A stretch of DNA of 64,000 nucleotides from Pseudomonas putida (GTDB lineage: Bacteria; Pseudomonadota; Gammaproteobacteria; Pseudomonadales; Pseudomonadaceae): NCBI RefSeq assembly GCF_028682475.1, contig NZ_JANHLE010000006.1, positions 62,001 through 126,000 on the forward strand, read 5' to 3'. The notes under the pieces were generated by a model. It was not told the origin of the DNA and searched no databases. It saw only the letters and a program-made list of their open reading frames with translations. Each line of letters starts with the position of its first letter. The first letter of the stretch is position 1. Of this stretch, positions 6,630 through 16,290 are shown in pieces. A program made the position numbers and the translations under genes.

Positions 6630-7364
6630 TCAGCGGGCGTACATGCCCCACCAGAACACATGGCCGAGGATGCTGATCTGTTCTTCCTGCATCTGCTGGA
6701 AGCTGTAGTCTTCATCCGGGTGTTCATCGCGGTTGAAGCTGCGCAGGCGAATGCCGGTAGGCAGGCGATAGAGCTGTTTCACCCGCAGCTGGCCATTGTG
6801 GTTGATGGCGTACAGGTCGCCGTCGACGATATCGCCGATGCCACTCTTGCCGGCGTTGACGCCCACCGTGGCGCCGTCACGCAATACCGGCAACATACTG
6901 TTGCCACGCACCGTGACGCATTTGGCCTGGTCGAACTGCACGCCGTTGTGACGCAGGCTGCGCTTGCCGAAGCGCAGGCTGGCCTTTTCGCTTTCTTCGA
7001 TGACGAATCGTCCTGATCCTGCTGCCAACTCGACCTCGCGAAGAAACGGAATGGAAACCTCGTCGTCCTCGACGGGGGTGTCGTCATCCCACAGGCTGAT
7101 ATCGCGCAACTCGGCATGGCTGCGCCCGGGCGCGGCCTCGCGGCTTTCACCGAGCTCGACGCGACCCCGCAGCTGATCGGTACTGACCCCGAAATACTCG
7201 GCGATCTTCGACACGTGCTTGTCGGAAGGATCGACGATCTTCTCGCTAAGGATGCGCGACAGGGTGGATTGCGGCACGCCGGTACGCCGGTGCAGCTCCG
7301 TGGGGGAGATACCGTGGCGGTCGAGCAGTGCTCTCAAGACGGATGCTACGTTGCGTTTTTGCAT
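6630..7364 (-). CDS. LexA/CI-like self-cleaving repressor of the tailocin (PrtR type)
   Basis: A 244-residue two-domain repressor. Residues 1-68 are a Cro/CI-type helix-turn-helix (SPTELHRRTGVPQSTLSRIL). The C-terminal part is an S24 peptidase: probable scissile bond Ala115-Gly116 in LAAGSGRF, catalytic Ser156 in VRGNSMLP and Lys196 in LRVKQLY. By family knowledge RecA filaments trigger self-cleavage after DNA damage, releasing the tailocin genes. No ribosome site precedes the gene. A possible -10 (7372-7377) puts the transcript start almost on the chosen ATG, so translation may be leaderless, as for lambda cI. An ATG nine bases upstream (MQIMQKRN) is the alternative start. The gene lies divergent from mutS. 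Confidence 0.88.
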   Translation of the reverse strand: MQKRNVASVLRALLDRHGISPTELHRRTGVPQSTLSRILSEKIVDPSDKHVSKIAEYFGVSTDQLRGRVELGESREAAPGRSHAELRDISLWDDDTPVEDDEVSIPFLREVELAAGSGRFVIEESEKASLRFGKRSLRHNGVQFDQAKCVTVRGNSMLPVLRDGATVGVNAGKSGIGDIVDGDLYAINHNGQLRVKQLYRLPTGIRLRSFNRDEHPDEDYSFQQMQEEQISILGHVFWWGMYAR

Positions 7365-7379
7365 AATCTGCATAATGCA
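7360..7379. promoter_or_regulatory. Operator overlapping the repressor start
   Basis: Two direct copies of TGCATAAT (7360 and 7369) and the palindrome TGCATAATGCA cover the repressor start codon and its -10. Further ATGCA half-sites follow at 7395, 7409 and 7419 toward mutS. This is the same half-site as in the cluster before the structural genes and suggests autoregulation. Confidence 0.6.
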
Positions 7380-7400
7380 ATCGCTTGATACGAAATGCAA
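7372..7400 (-). promoter_or_regulatory. Possible repressor promoter
   Basis: On the minus strand TTGCAT and CATTAT are separated by 17 bases. The -10 overlaps the operator and lies about 8 bases before the chosen ATG, consistent with a leaderless message. The -35 match is weak. Confidence 0.4.
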
Positions 7401-7531
7401 TTGCCAACATGCACGAAAATGCAGGGGCAAATGGTCGCGCACGCCTGTTCGCCTCGGCATCGCGCGCAAAATCCCTGTACCATTGCCCGCTTGCCTTTGG
7501 TCTAAACGACACTGCGAGCCAAGTTTCTGTA

Positions 7532-10099
7532 ATGAGCGATCTTTCCGCACACACCCCGATGATGCAGCAGTACTGGAAGCTGAAAAACCAGCATCCAGAC
7601 CAACTGATGTTCTACCGCATGGGCGACTTTTACGAAATCTTCTATGAAGATGCGAAGAAGGCCGCAAAACTCCTGGACATTACCCTGACCGCCCGTGGGC
7701 AATCGGCGGGCCAGTCAATCCCCATGTGCGGTATCCCCTTCCATGCGGCCGAGGGCTACCTGGCCAAGCTGGTGAAGCTGGGCGAATCGGTGGTGATCTG
7801 TGAACAGATCGGCGACCCGGCCACCAGCAAGGGCCCGGTCGAACGCCAGGTGGTGCGCATCATCACCCCGGGCACGGTCAGCGACGAGGCGCTGCTCGAT
7901 GAGCGCCGCGACAACCTGATCGCCGCCGTGCTGGGTGACGAACGCCTGTTCGGCCTGGCCGTGCTGGACATCACCAGCGGCAACTTCACCGTGCTGGAGA
8001 TCAAGGGCTGGGAAAACCTGCTGGCCGAGCTTGAACGCATCAACCCGGTCGAGCTGCTGATCCCGGATGACTGGCCACAAGGCCTGCCGGCCGAGAAACG
8101 CCGTGGTGCACGCCGCCGTGCACCGTGGGACTTCGACCGCGACTCGGCGCGTAAAAGCCTCTGCCAGCAATTCGCCACCCAGGACCTCAAAGGCTTTGGC
8201 TGCGAGAAGCTGACCCTGGCCATCGGCGCCGCCGGTTGCCTGCTCGGCTACGCCAAGGAAACCCAGCGCACCGCCCTGCCACACCTGCGCAGCCTCAAGC
8301 ATGAGCGCCTGGACGACACCGTGGTCCTCGACGGCGCCAGCCGCCGCAACCTCGAACTGGACATAAACCTGGCCGGGGGCCGCGACAATACCTTGCAGTC
8401 GGTCATCGACCGCTGCCAGACCGCCATGGGCAGCCGTCTGCTGACCCGCTGGCTGAACCGCCCGCTGCGCGACCTGAAAGTGCTGCAGGCACGTCAGGGC
8501 TCGATTCGCTGCCTGCTCGACAGCTACCGTTTTGAAAAGCTGCAGCCGCAGCTCAAGGAAATCGGCGACATCGAGCGGATCCTCGCCCGTATCGGCCTGC
8601 GTAACGCCCGCCCACGTGACCTGGCGCGCCTGCGCGATGCCCTCGGTGCCCTGCCTGAGCTGCAGAACGCCATGGCCGAGCTGGAAGCGCCGCACCTGGC
8701 GCTGCTGGCGGCCATCGCCGGAACCTACCCGGAGCTGGCCGACCTGCTGGCCAAAGCCATCATCGACAATCCGCCGGCGGTGATCCGCGACGGCGGCGTG
8801 CTGAAGACCGGCTACGACAGCGAACTGGACGAGCTGCTGGCGATGAGCGAGAACGCCGGCCAATTCCTGATCGACCTCGAAGCGCGGGAAAAAGCCCGCA
8901 CCGGTCTGGCCAACCTGAAGGTCGGCTACAACCGTGTGCACGGCTACTTCATCGAGCTGCCAAGCAAACAGGCCGAGCAGGCGCCCGCCGACTACATTCG
9001 CCGCCAGACCCTCAAGGGCGCCGAGCGCTTCATCACCCCGGAGCTGAAAACCTTCGAAGACAAGGCGCTGTCGGCCAAGAGCCGTGCCCTGGCTCGCGAG
9101 AAGATGCTCTACGATGCGCTGCTGGAAACCCTGATCGGTCATCTGGCGCCGCTGCAGGACACCGCCGCTGCGCTGGCCGAGCTGGATGTATTGAGCAACC
9201 TCGCCGAGCGCGCACTGAACCTGGACTTGAACTGCCCGTCGTTCGTCGACGAGCCGTGCATGCGCATCAGCCAGGGTCGCCACCCGGTGGTCGAGCAGGT
9301 ACTGACCACACCGTTCGTGGCCAACGACCTGGCCCTGGACGACAACACCCGCATGCTGGTGATCACCGGCCCGAACATGGGCGGTAAATCCACCTACATG
9401 CGCCAGACGGCGCTGATTGTGCTGATGGCGCATATCGGCAGCTTCGTCCCGGCAGCCAGCTGCGAGCTGTCGCTGGTCGACCGGATTTTCACCCGTATCG
9501 GCTCCAGCGACGATCTGGCCGGCGGGCGTTCGACCTTCATGGTCGAGATGAGCGAAACCGCCAACATCCTGCACAACGCCACCGATCGCAGCCTGGTGCT
9601 GATGGACGAAGTCGGCCGTGGTACCAGTACCTTCGACGGCCTGTCCCTGGCCTGGGCCGCCGCCGAACGTCTGGCGCAACTGCGTGCCTACACGCTGTTT
9701 GCCACCCACTACTTCGAACTCACGGTGCTGCCGGAAAGCGAGCCGCTGGTAGCCAACGTGCACTTGAACGCCACCGAGCACAACGAGCGCATCGTGTTCC
9801 TGCACCATGTGCTGCCGGGCCCTGCCAGCCAGAGCTATGGCCTGGCCGTGGCTCAGCTCGCGGGCGTGCCGACACCGGTGATCCAGCGCGCGCGCGAACA
9901 CCTGGGCCGCCTGGAAACCGCCAGCCTGCCCCATGAAATGCCCGCAGTGCCCAAGGGTGCGCCAGATATTCCGCACCAGAGCGACCTGTTTGCCAGCCTG
10001 CCTCACCCGGCCATCGAGAAGCTCGGGAAGCTCGACCTGGACAACATGACGCCGCGTCAAGCTATCGAAATGCTCTATACACTGAAGACTCTGTTATAA
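7532..10099 (+). CDS. mutS: DNA mismatch repair protein MutS
   Basis: An 855-residue protein, normal for Pseudomonas MutS. It recognises base mismatches and small loops and signals to MutL using ATP. The mismatch-contacting Phe33-x-Glu35 lies in [15 protein letters not shown]. The connector, lever and clamp regions follow, then the ATPase with Walker [10 protein letters not shown] (residues 613-621), the [16 protein letters not shown] segment, Walker [15 protein letters not shown] and the ATHYFEL switch. The start [15 protein letters not shown] was chosen because it is where MutS homology begins; frame upstream of it is unsupported. It borders the tailocin, and the mutS-cinA interval is the well-known tailocin site of this Pseudomonas branch. 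Confidence 0.98.
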   Translation: MSDLSAHTPMMQQYWKLKNQHPDQLMFYRMGDFYEIFYEDAKKAAKLLDITLTARGQSAGQSIPMCGIPFHAAEGYLAKLVKLGESVVICEQIGDPATSKGPVERQVVRIITPGTVSDEALLDERRDNLIAAVLGDERLFGLAVLDITSGNFTVLEIKGWENLLAELERINPVELLIPDDWPQGLPAEKRRGARRRAPWDFDRDSARKSLCQQFATQDLKGFGCEKLTLAIGAAGCLLGYAKETQRTALPHLRSLKHERLDDTVVLDGASRRNLELDINLAGGRDNTLQSVIDRCQTAMGSRLLTRWLNRPLRDLKVLQARQGSIRCLLDSYRFEKLQPQLKEIGDIERILARIGLRNARPRDLARLRDALGALPELQNAMAELEAPHLALLAAIAGTYPELADLLAKAIIDNPPAVIRDGGVLKTGYDSELDELLAMSENAGQFLIDLEAREKARTGLANLKVGYNRVHGYFIELPSKQAEQAPADYIRRQTLKGAERFITPELKTFEDKALSAKSRALAREKMLYDALLETLIGHLAPLQDTAAALAELDVLSNLAERALNLDLNCPSFVDEPCMRISQGRHPVVEQVLTTPFVANDLALDDNTRMLVITGPNMGGKSTYMRQTALIVLMAHIGSFVPAASCELSLVDRIFTRIGSSDDLAGGRSTFMVEMSETANILHNATDRSLVLMDEVGRGTSTFDGLSLAWAAAERLAQLRAYTLFATHYFELTVLPESEPLVANVHLNATEHNERIVFLHHVLPGPASQSYGLAVAQLAGVPTPVIQRAREHLGRLETASLPHEMPAVPKGAPDIPHQSDLFASLPHPAIEKLGKLDLDNMTPRQAIEMLYTLKTLL

Positions 10100-10239
10100 C
10101 GCGAGCCCGCACAAGCTGATAGAATCCCGCGCGGTTTGGCGCTGCTGCAAGTTACTAGCCTGGCTTGCAGCCGAACGACCAAACCGAGCGACCCTGTCTG
10201 GAAGGGTATCGCTGCCGTCGCCTGAGGAGAGAATTAGAA

Positions 10240-10563
10240 ATGACCTTCGTCGTCACCGACAACTGCATCAAGTGCAAGTACACCGACTGCGTAGAAGTCT
10301 GTCCGGTGGACTGCTTCTACGAAGGCCCGAACTTCCTGGTCATTCACCCGGATGAGTGCATCGACTGTGCACTGTGCGAGCCTGAATGCCCTGCCCAAGC
10401 CATTTTCTCGGAAGACGAAGTGCCAAGCGGCATGGAGAACTTCATCGAGCTCAATGCCGAGTTGGCAGAGATCTGGCCAAACATCACCGAGCGTAAGGAT
10501 CCCCTGCCGGACGCTGCAGACTGGGATGGCACGCCAGGCAAGATCGCCGATCTGGAGCGTTAA
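10240..10563 (+). CDS. fdxA: Seven-iron ferredoxin FdxA
   Basis: A 107-residue ferredoxin carrying one [3Fe-4S] and one [4Fe-4S] cluster, an electron carrier of the cytosol. Ligand cysteines are visible in [17 protein letters not shown] (Cys9 to Cys25) and [12 protein letters not shown] (Cys40 to Cys50). The long C-terminal tail is typical of the FdxA/Azotobacter FdI family. GAGGAGAG lies upstream of the ATG. It is followed by its own terminator and faces the rsmZ small RNA gene. Confidence 0.96.
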   Translation: MTFVVTDNCIKCKYTDCVEVCPVDCFYEGPNFLVIHPDECIDCALCEPECPAQAIFSEDEVPSGMENFIELNAELAEIWPNITERKDPLPDAADWDGTPGKIADLER

Positions 10564-10583
10564 GCGCTCCGGCTCAATAAAAA

Positions 10584-10603
10584 AGGCCCCTGGAGGGCCT
10601 TTT
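10584..10603 (+). terminator. Intrinsic terminator of fdxA
   Basis: AGGCCC, a 5-base loop, GGGCCT and then a run of T. It lies 20 bases after the fdxA stop. Because of the A run on the other side it may also work for the opposite strand. Confidence 0.9.
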
Positions 10604-10621
10604 TTTATGTTTATTGCAGGC

Positions 10622-10754
10622 AAAAAAAAGGGGCGGTTTAACCCGCCCACATTTTTTCCGTAGTCCCTTTGTTCCCTTTCATCATCCTGATGAATCGCGT
10701 CCTGCGATGTCCTTGGCCGTCATCCTTGATAGCCTGTGTCAGTCCGTAGACACA
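10622..10754 (-). ncRNA. rsmZ: Regulatory small RNA RsmZ
   Basis: About 133 bases on the minus strand between rpoS and fdxA, the conserved rsmZ locus. The 5' end forms the hairpin TGTGTC-TACGGACT-GACACA with a GGA in its loop. In all, eight GGA motifs can be counted (contexts ACGGACT, AAGGATG, AAGGACA, CAGGACG, CAGGATG, AGGGAAC, AGGGACT, ACGGAAA). The RNA ends in the hairpin GGGCGG / CCGCCC followed by a long T run. By family knowledge RsmZ sequesters RsmA/RsmE and relieves repression of secondary metabolism and biofilm genes under GacS/GacA control. The exact ends are inferred from the -10 and the terminator. Confidence 0.93.
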
Positions 10755-10760
10755 GTTGAG

Positions 10761-10788
10761 ATACTAGCGCCTGCCGTGTTTCCTTCAA
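10761..10788 (-). promoter_or_regulatory. rsmZ core promoter
   Basis: On the minus strand TTGAAG and TAGTAT are separated by 16 bases. The start about 7 bases after the -10 coincides with the first base of the 5' hairpin of RsmZ. Confidence 0.65.
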
Positions 10789-10849
10789 CCGGTCAAAGCT
10801 CTCAAAAAGCTGCAGAAACGTATCTGAAACAAACGATAAATTCTTTATT

Positions 10850-10862
10850 TATCAATATTTTA
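10850..10862. promoter_or_regulatory. IHF site in the rsmZ upstream region
   Basis: TATCAATATTTTA fits the IHF consensus WATCAANNNNTTR exactly and lies in an AT-rich stretch between the GacA box and the rsmZ promoter. DNA bending there would bring the two together. Confidence 0.55.
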
Positions 10863-10926
10863 TAAAAACAACCACAGTGAAAACGACAACGTTTTACTAA
10901 AACCTATAGCGATGGCTTACATAACG

Positions 10927-10944
10927 AGTAAGTGAAGGCTTACA
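10927..10944 (-). promoter_or_regulatory. GacA upstream activating sequence of rsmZ
   Basis: On the minus strand TGTAAG-CCTTCA-CTTACT matches the GacA box TGTAAGN6CTTACA except for the last base. It lies roughly 175-190 bases upstream of the rsmZ start, the known distance in fluorescent pseudomonads. A further CTTACA half-site is at 10916-10921. Confidence 0.75.
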
Positions 10945-11050
10945 AGGAAAACAACTGCGCCAACAGGAATGAGTGCGATCGACCAACACCGGATGTTTCC
11001 TTGGTAACAACAGGAAATCCTCCGTGTGGCGTGTTTCCTACACAAACAAA

Positions 11051-11075
11051 AACGCCTCGATCACGTCGAGGCGTT
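11051..11075 (-). terminator. Intrinsic terminator of rpoS
   Basis: A 10-bp perfect stem AACGCCTCGA / TCGAGGCGTT with a 5-base loop, followed on the minus strand by TTTTGTTTG, lies just after the rpoS stop. Confidence 0.88.
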
Positions 11076-11093
11076 CTTTGATACAAACAGTGC

Positions 11094-12101
11094 TTACTGG
11101 AACAGCGACTCACTGGACAGGCCATTCTTCTCGAGGATCTCACGCAGGCGCTTGAGGCCCTCGACCTGGATCTGGCGAACCCGCTCACGGGTCAGGCCGA
11201 TCTCCAGCCCGACATCTTCCAGGGTGCTGCTTTCGTGCCCACGTAGACCGAAACGGCGAATCACCACCTCGCGCTGCTTGTCAGTCAGTTCGCTCAGCCA
11301 TTGGTCGATGCTCTGGGACAGGTCATCATCCTGAAGCAGCTCGCAGGGGTCGGTAGGGCGATCGTCGGTCAGGGTATCGAGCAGGGTCTTGTCAGAGTCT
11401 GGCCCAAGGGACACATCCACCGACGATACACGCTCGTTGAGCCCGAGCATGCGTTTGACCTCACCAACGGGTTTTTCCAGGAGGCTGGCGATCTCTTCCG
11501 GGGACGGTTCGTGATCGAGCTTCTGGGTCAGTTCGCGCGCCGCGCGCAGGTAAACGTTGAGCTCCTTGACCACATGAATCGGCAAGCGAATCGTGCGGGT
11601 CTGGTTCATGATCGCCCGTTCGATGGTTTGCCGGATCCACCAGGTGGCATAGGTAGAGAAACGGAAACCACGCTCAGGGTCGAACTTCTCGACCGCGCGA
11701 ATCAACCCCAGGTTGCCTTCTTCGATCAGGTCCAGCAGCGACAGCCCACGATTGACATAACGCCGGGCGATCTTCACCACCAGACGCAGGTTGCTCTCGA
11801 TCATGCGCTTGCGCCCGGCCGGATCGCCACTTTGCGACAGGCGCGCAAAATGAACCTCTTCCTCTGGCGAGAGCAAAGGCGAAAAGCCGATTTCATTGAG
11901 GTACAACTGGGTTGCATCAAGCGCACGGGTATAGTCGATGTACTTGTGCTGCTTGAGCGTAGAGCCTTGTTTAGCCCTGGTCCGAACCGAAGATACAGCA
12001 GGTTCGTCTGACACCACATCCGTTTCCAAAACGATGCCCGTCTCCATCAGGAGCACTTCATCGTCGATGTCAAACTCCGGCACTTCTTTACTGAGAGCCA
12101 T
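11094..12101 (-). CDS. rpoS: Stationary-phase sigma factor RpoS (sigma 38)
   Basis: A 335-residue sigma factor, exactly the usual Pseudomonas length. Region 1.2 begins near [12 protein letters not shown]. Region 2 covers about residues 100-165 ([19 protein letters not shown], then [18 protein letters not shown] and [17 protein letters not shown]). Region 4 ends with the helix-turn-helix [19 protein letters not shown]. It directs RNA polymerase to stationary-phase and stress promoters. It follows nlpD with a 107-base gap; in relatives the main rpoS promoter lies inside nlpD (family knowledge, not visible here as a clear motif). It has its own terminator and is next to rsmZ, so the Gac/Rsm and RpoS circuits are physically linked. 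Confidence 0.98.
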   Translation of the reverse strand: MALSKEVPEFDIDDEVLLMETGIVLETDVVSDEPAVSSVRTRAKQGSTLKQHKYIDYTRALDATQLYLNEIGFSPLLSPEEEVHFARLSQSGDPAGRKRMIESNLRLVVKIARRYVNRGLSLLDLIEEGNLGLIRAVEKFDPERGFRFSTYATWWIRQTIERAIMNQTRTIRLPIHVVKELNVYLRAARELTQKLDHEPSPEEIASLLEKPVGEVKRMLGLNERVSSVDVSLGPDSDKTLLDTLTDDRPTDPCELLQDDDLSQSIDQWLSELTDKQREVVIRRFGLRGHESSTLEDVGLEIGLTRERVRQIQVEGLKRLREILEKNGLSSESLFQ

Positions 12102-12208
12102 TGTTATAGTCCTTTGCTGAGTTCGAACTCAGACTCGAGCGACGCCAATATCCCTGGCAGCGCTGGAGCCTGTCCCCTCTACGCGAGGAACAGGCCGGGT
12201 ACTAGCAA

Positions 12209-13090
12209 TCAACGACGCGGCAGGAATTGCAGCGGATCAACAGGTTTGCCCTGGCGGCGAATCTCAAAATGCAGCTTCACCCGGTCTGTGCCCGTGGAAC
12301 CCATTTCGGCAATTGTCTGCCCAACTTTGACCTGCTGTCCCTCCCGAACCAAAAGCCTGCGGTTGTGGCCGTAGGCACTGACGTAGGTGTCGCTGTGCTT
12401 GATGATGACCAACTCGCCGTAGCCCCGCAAGCCACTCCCGGCGTAGACAACTGAACCATCAGACGCAGCAAAAACAGGCTGTCCCAAATCACCGGCGATA
12501 TCAATGCCTTTATTCAAACTGCCGTTTGAAGCAAATTTTCCAATCAGAACACCCGTGGCCGGCCATGCCCAGCCGCCTACTGCCCGCTCTGCAGCTGGCA
12601 CCTGAGCCGGCGCGGTAGTAGTGGTTGCCACCGGCGCTGGCGTCGTTGTCACGGGGGTCGTTACAGGCGCTGTCGCAGGCTTGGCGGGAGTGCCGGCCGG
12701 ACGCGTGGTGATTGTGGTTTTACTTGAAGGCGATGATGACGTGGTGACCACGGTGGTGGTCGCACTGGCAGGTCCGGAGCGACCATCGAAGCGAATCGCC
12801 TGACCGGGGCGGATGGTGTACGGCGCGGCAATGCCGTTGCGGGCAGCCAGGGCCTTGTAGTCCCAACCATAACGAAAGGCGATGGAGTACAGGGTGTCAC
12901 CCGGGCGCACCACATACTGGCCGCTGGTGGTAGCAGGACGCTTGGCCACCGGCGCGTTGCGATCGACCACTCGCGCACTGTTTGTCGACGTGCTGGAACA
13001 ACCCGAAAGCAGTGAACCCGCGGCAAGTGCAATCACCAGAAGCTTGAAGCTCGAAAATCCCCTGCGCTGCTGATTGATTGTGTACCCCAC
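12209..13090 (-). CDS. nlpD: Murein hydrolase activator lipoprotein NlpD
   Basis: A 293-residue lipoprotein. The signal peptide has the lipobox LLSGCSS with Cys near residue 31. A LysM peptidoglycan-binding domain follows (YVVRPGDTLYSIAFRYGWDY). Then comes a long Thr/Pro/Ala linker, and a LytM/M23 domain to the end (KGIDIAGDLGQPVFAASDG, then HLFEIR-like LHFEIRRQGKPVDP). As in E. coli NlpD the metal ligands are incomplete: the position usually HxxxD is KGIDI, so it should activate amidases rather than cut peptidoglycan. I chose a GTG start after GAGAGGGAGCGG; a longer ATG frame exists but begins with a hydrophilic non-signal stretch. It acts in the periplasm at the division site. Confidence 0.93.
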   Translation of the reverse strand: MGYTINQQRRGFSSFKLLVIALAAGSLLSGCSSTSTNSARVVDRNAPVAKRPATTSGQYVVRPGDTLYSIAFRYGWDYKALAARNGIAAPYTIRPGQAIRFDGRSGPASATTTVVTTSSSPSSKTTITTRPAGTPAKPATAPVTTPVTTTPAPVATTTTAPAQVPAAERAVGGWAWPATGVLIGKFASNGSLNKGIDIAGDLGQPVFAASDGSVVYAGSGLRGYGELVIIKHSDTYVSAYGHNRRLLVREGQQVKVGQTIAEMGSTGTDRVKLHFEIRRQGKPVDPLQFLPRR

Positions 13091-13271
13091 CCGCCGCTCC
13101 CTCTCATGGTGACTTGTTGCGAAAGTGCAATATTGTTTCAATTATAACCGAGCACATACGCATTGCGGATGCCGGGCATGCGCAAAATGTAACGCCTGAC
13201 AGAACAGGGTAGCCCGTCAGATAGACAGGGCAATACGGGAGGAATTCGCCCGCTGCGAAAAAAAGTCCTGA

Positions 13272-14685
<1,414 letters not shown>

Positions 14686-14698
<13 letters not shown>

Positions 14699-15744
14699 GG
14701 GCTGTCCGTCTGCCCTGCCGACACCAGATCAACGAGCTCGCGCACCACTACGGTGGCAAAGCATCCGGCCGGAAGGACGAATTCCAGTTGCAGAATATCA
14801 GGCTCGGGATAATGCCACGTCAGACCGCCAATGGGCAGTCGCAGGATGCGGCGTTCGTGACTCATGCCCGCCCGCGCCAGCCATTGGCACAACGACGCAT
14901 GCTGCTCACCGATGCGCTGTTCGAGTTCGCCAGTGGCGCCGCTGGCGGCGGACTGCCCCTCGCCCCACAGCGGGCCGGTGGGATGCAGGTCGAGAATGGC
15001 CAGGCGCGGATCGGAACACTCCGCTTCGCCCGCCGGAAAAAAGCTGCGGCTGTCGGTAAAGGCCAACAGGTCGCCGACCTGGGCGCGCTGCCAGCTGCCG
15101 TCGGCTACGCGTTGCGCCAGCACCTGGTTGAACAGGTAGCTGCGTGCACTGGATAGCAGTCGTGAGCGTACATTGCGCTGTTCCGGCAGCGCCTGGCGCC
15201 CGGCCCAGTCGCGGGCATCGTGAACATTGCCACCGGCATGGCCGAAGCGCTGGGTGCCGAAATAATTGGGAACGCCCTGGCTACGCAATTGCTCCAGGCG
15301 GGCATCCAGTGCCTGGCGATCGGCACTCAAAGCAGTCAGGCGCAAGGTGAAACCATTGGCCGAATGGGCACCGCGTTGCAGCTTGCGCGAGTGCCGGGTC
15401 TGTTTGAGGATGCTCAGGGTTTCATTTTCCGCCGCGCTCAGGTCCGGATCGGCCTTGCCCGGCAGGTGCAGGCTGAACCATTGACGGGTCAGGGCCTGAC
15501 GATCCTTGAGGCCGGCATAGCTGATACTGCGCAGCGGCACACCGGCAGCCCGGGCCAGGCGACGGGCCGCTTCTTCGGTATTGAGGTCGCGTTTTTCGAC
15601 CCACAACCACAGGTGCTCACCGTTGCCGGACAAGGGAATGTCGAGGACTTCATCGACCTGAAAATCTTCGGCGGTAGCCTTGAGAATCGCACTTCCCAGG
15701 GCCGGGCCCGATGCACGCGGACCAAGCAGTTCCAGTTCGGTCAT
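14686..15744 (-). CDS. truD: tRNA pseudouridine(13) synthase TruD
   Basis: A 352-residue enzyme that makes pseudouridine at position 13 of tRNA-Glu. The N-terminal [21 protein letters not shown] and the catalytic-Asp segment [18 protein letters not shown] (Asp near residue 80) are diagnostic, as is [12 protein letters not shown]. The stop of ispF overlaps its start by 4 bases (ATGA), so it is translated together with ispF upstream and surE downstream. Confidence 0.97.
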
Positions 15745-16214
15745 GCTGGCAGCAACAAGGCAACGGCGTGGACGGCAATGCCTTCTTCACGACCGGTGAA
15801 GCCGAGCTTCTCGGTGGTGGTGGCCTTGACGTTGACCTGGTCGAGTTCGACCTGCAGGTCTTCAGCGATCAGCTGGCGCATGGTATCGATATGCGGGGCC
15901 ATCTTCGGCGCCTGGGCAACGATGGTGGCGTCGACATTGCCGACTTGCCAGCCTTTGGCCTGAACGATCTTGACCACATGGCGCAACAGCACACGGCTGT
16001 CGGCGCCCTTGAACTGCGGGTCGGTGTCGGGGAAGTGCTTGCCGATGTCGCCCAGCGCCGCGGCACCGAGCAGGGCATCGCTCAGGGCGTGCAGCAGTAC
16101 GTCGCCATCGGAATGGGCCAGCAGCCCGAACTTGTGCGCAATGCGCACCCCACCCAAGGTGATGAAATCGCCTTCCGCGAAGCGGTGCACATCGTAGCCG
16201 TGGCCAATACGCAT
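15741..16214 (-). CDS. ispF: 2-C-methyl-D-erythritol 2,4-cyclodiphosphate synthase IspF
   Basis: A 157-residue enzyme of the MEP isoprenoid pathway that forms the cyclic diphosphate from CDP-ME 2-phosphate. Metal ligands Asp8 and His10 lie in [12 protein letters not shown], and the third His is in [14 protein letters not shown]. Trimer residues are conserved. The start is the family start, yet the bases just before it are the T tract of a terminator hairpin and contain no ribosome binding site. Translation is therefore leaderless or unusual, and transcription must come from read-through or a promoter inside the hairpin region. ispD of the same pathway is about 3.1 kb away. Confidence 0.97.
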   Translation of the reverse strand: MRIGHGYDVHRFAEGDFITLGGVRIAHKFGLLAHSDGDVLLHALSDALLGAAALGDIGKHFPDTDPQFKGADSRVLLRHVVKIVQAKGWQVGNVDATIVAQAPKMAPHIDTMRQLIAEDLQVELDQVNVKATTTEKLGFTGREEGIAVHAVALLLPA

Positions 16215-16220
16215 AAAAAA

Positions 16221-16243
16221 ACGCCCTGATTGAGTCAGGGCGT
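16221..16243 (-). terminator. Intrinsic terminator of the frmA-fghA unit, abutting the ispF start
   Basis: Stem ACGCCCTGA / TCAGGGCGT, 5-base loop, then TTTTTTT running directly into the ATG of ispF on the minus strand. The form is canonical; its place, with no spacer before a start codon, is unusual. Confidence 0.85.
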
Positions 16244-16290
16244 GATTCTACCCGCTTTGCCGGGCATTAGGCTGATTTGTAAGACCGTGC

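Noticed and set aside
7373..7531. Attachment-site duplication for the tailocin at the mutS side
   Set aside because: No integrase and no matching direct repeat are visible in the window; the left end lies outside, so it cannot be tested here.
7715..10060. 781-codon open frame antisense to mutS
   Set aside because: High-GC genomes give long antisense frames from codon bias; it mirrors the mutS codons, has no ribosome site, and its composition (many Gln, His, Arg, Val) is typical of a shadow.
10614..10865. Plus-strand 83-codon frame between fdxA and rpoS
   Set aside because: It lies over the rsmZ small RNA gene and its promoter and has no protein-like pattern.
12168..12193. Hairpin CCTGTCCC / GGAACAGG between nlpD and rpoS as a terminator
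   Set aside because: There is a mismatch in the stem and no T run after it on either strand.
12209..13090. NlpD read as an active M23 endopeptidase
   Set aside because: The position of the first zinc ligands (HxxxD in active enzymes) reads KGIDI, so an amidase-activator role fits better.
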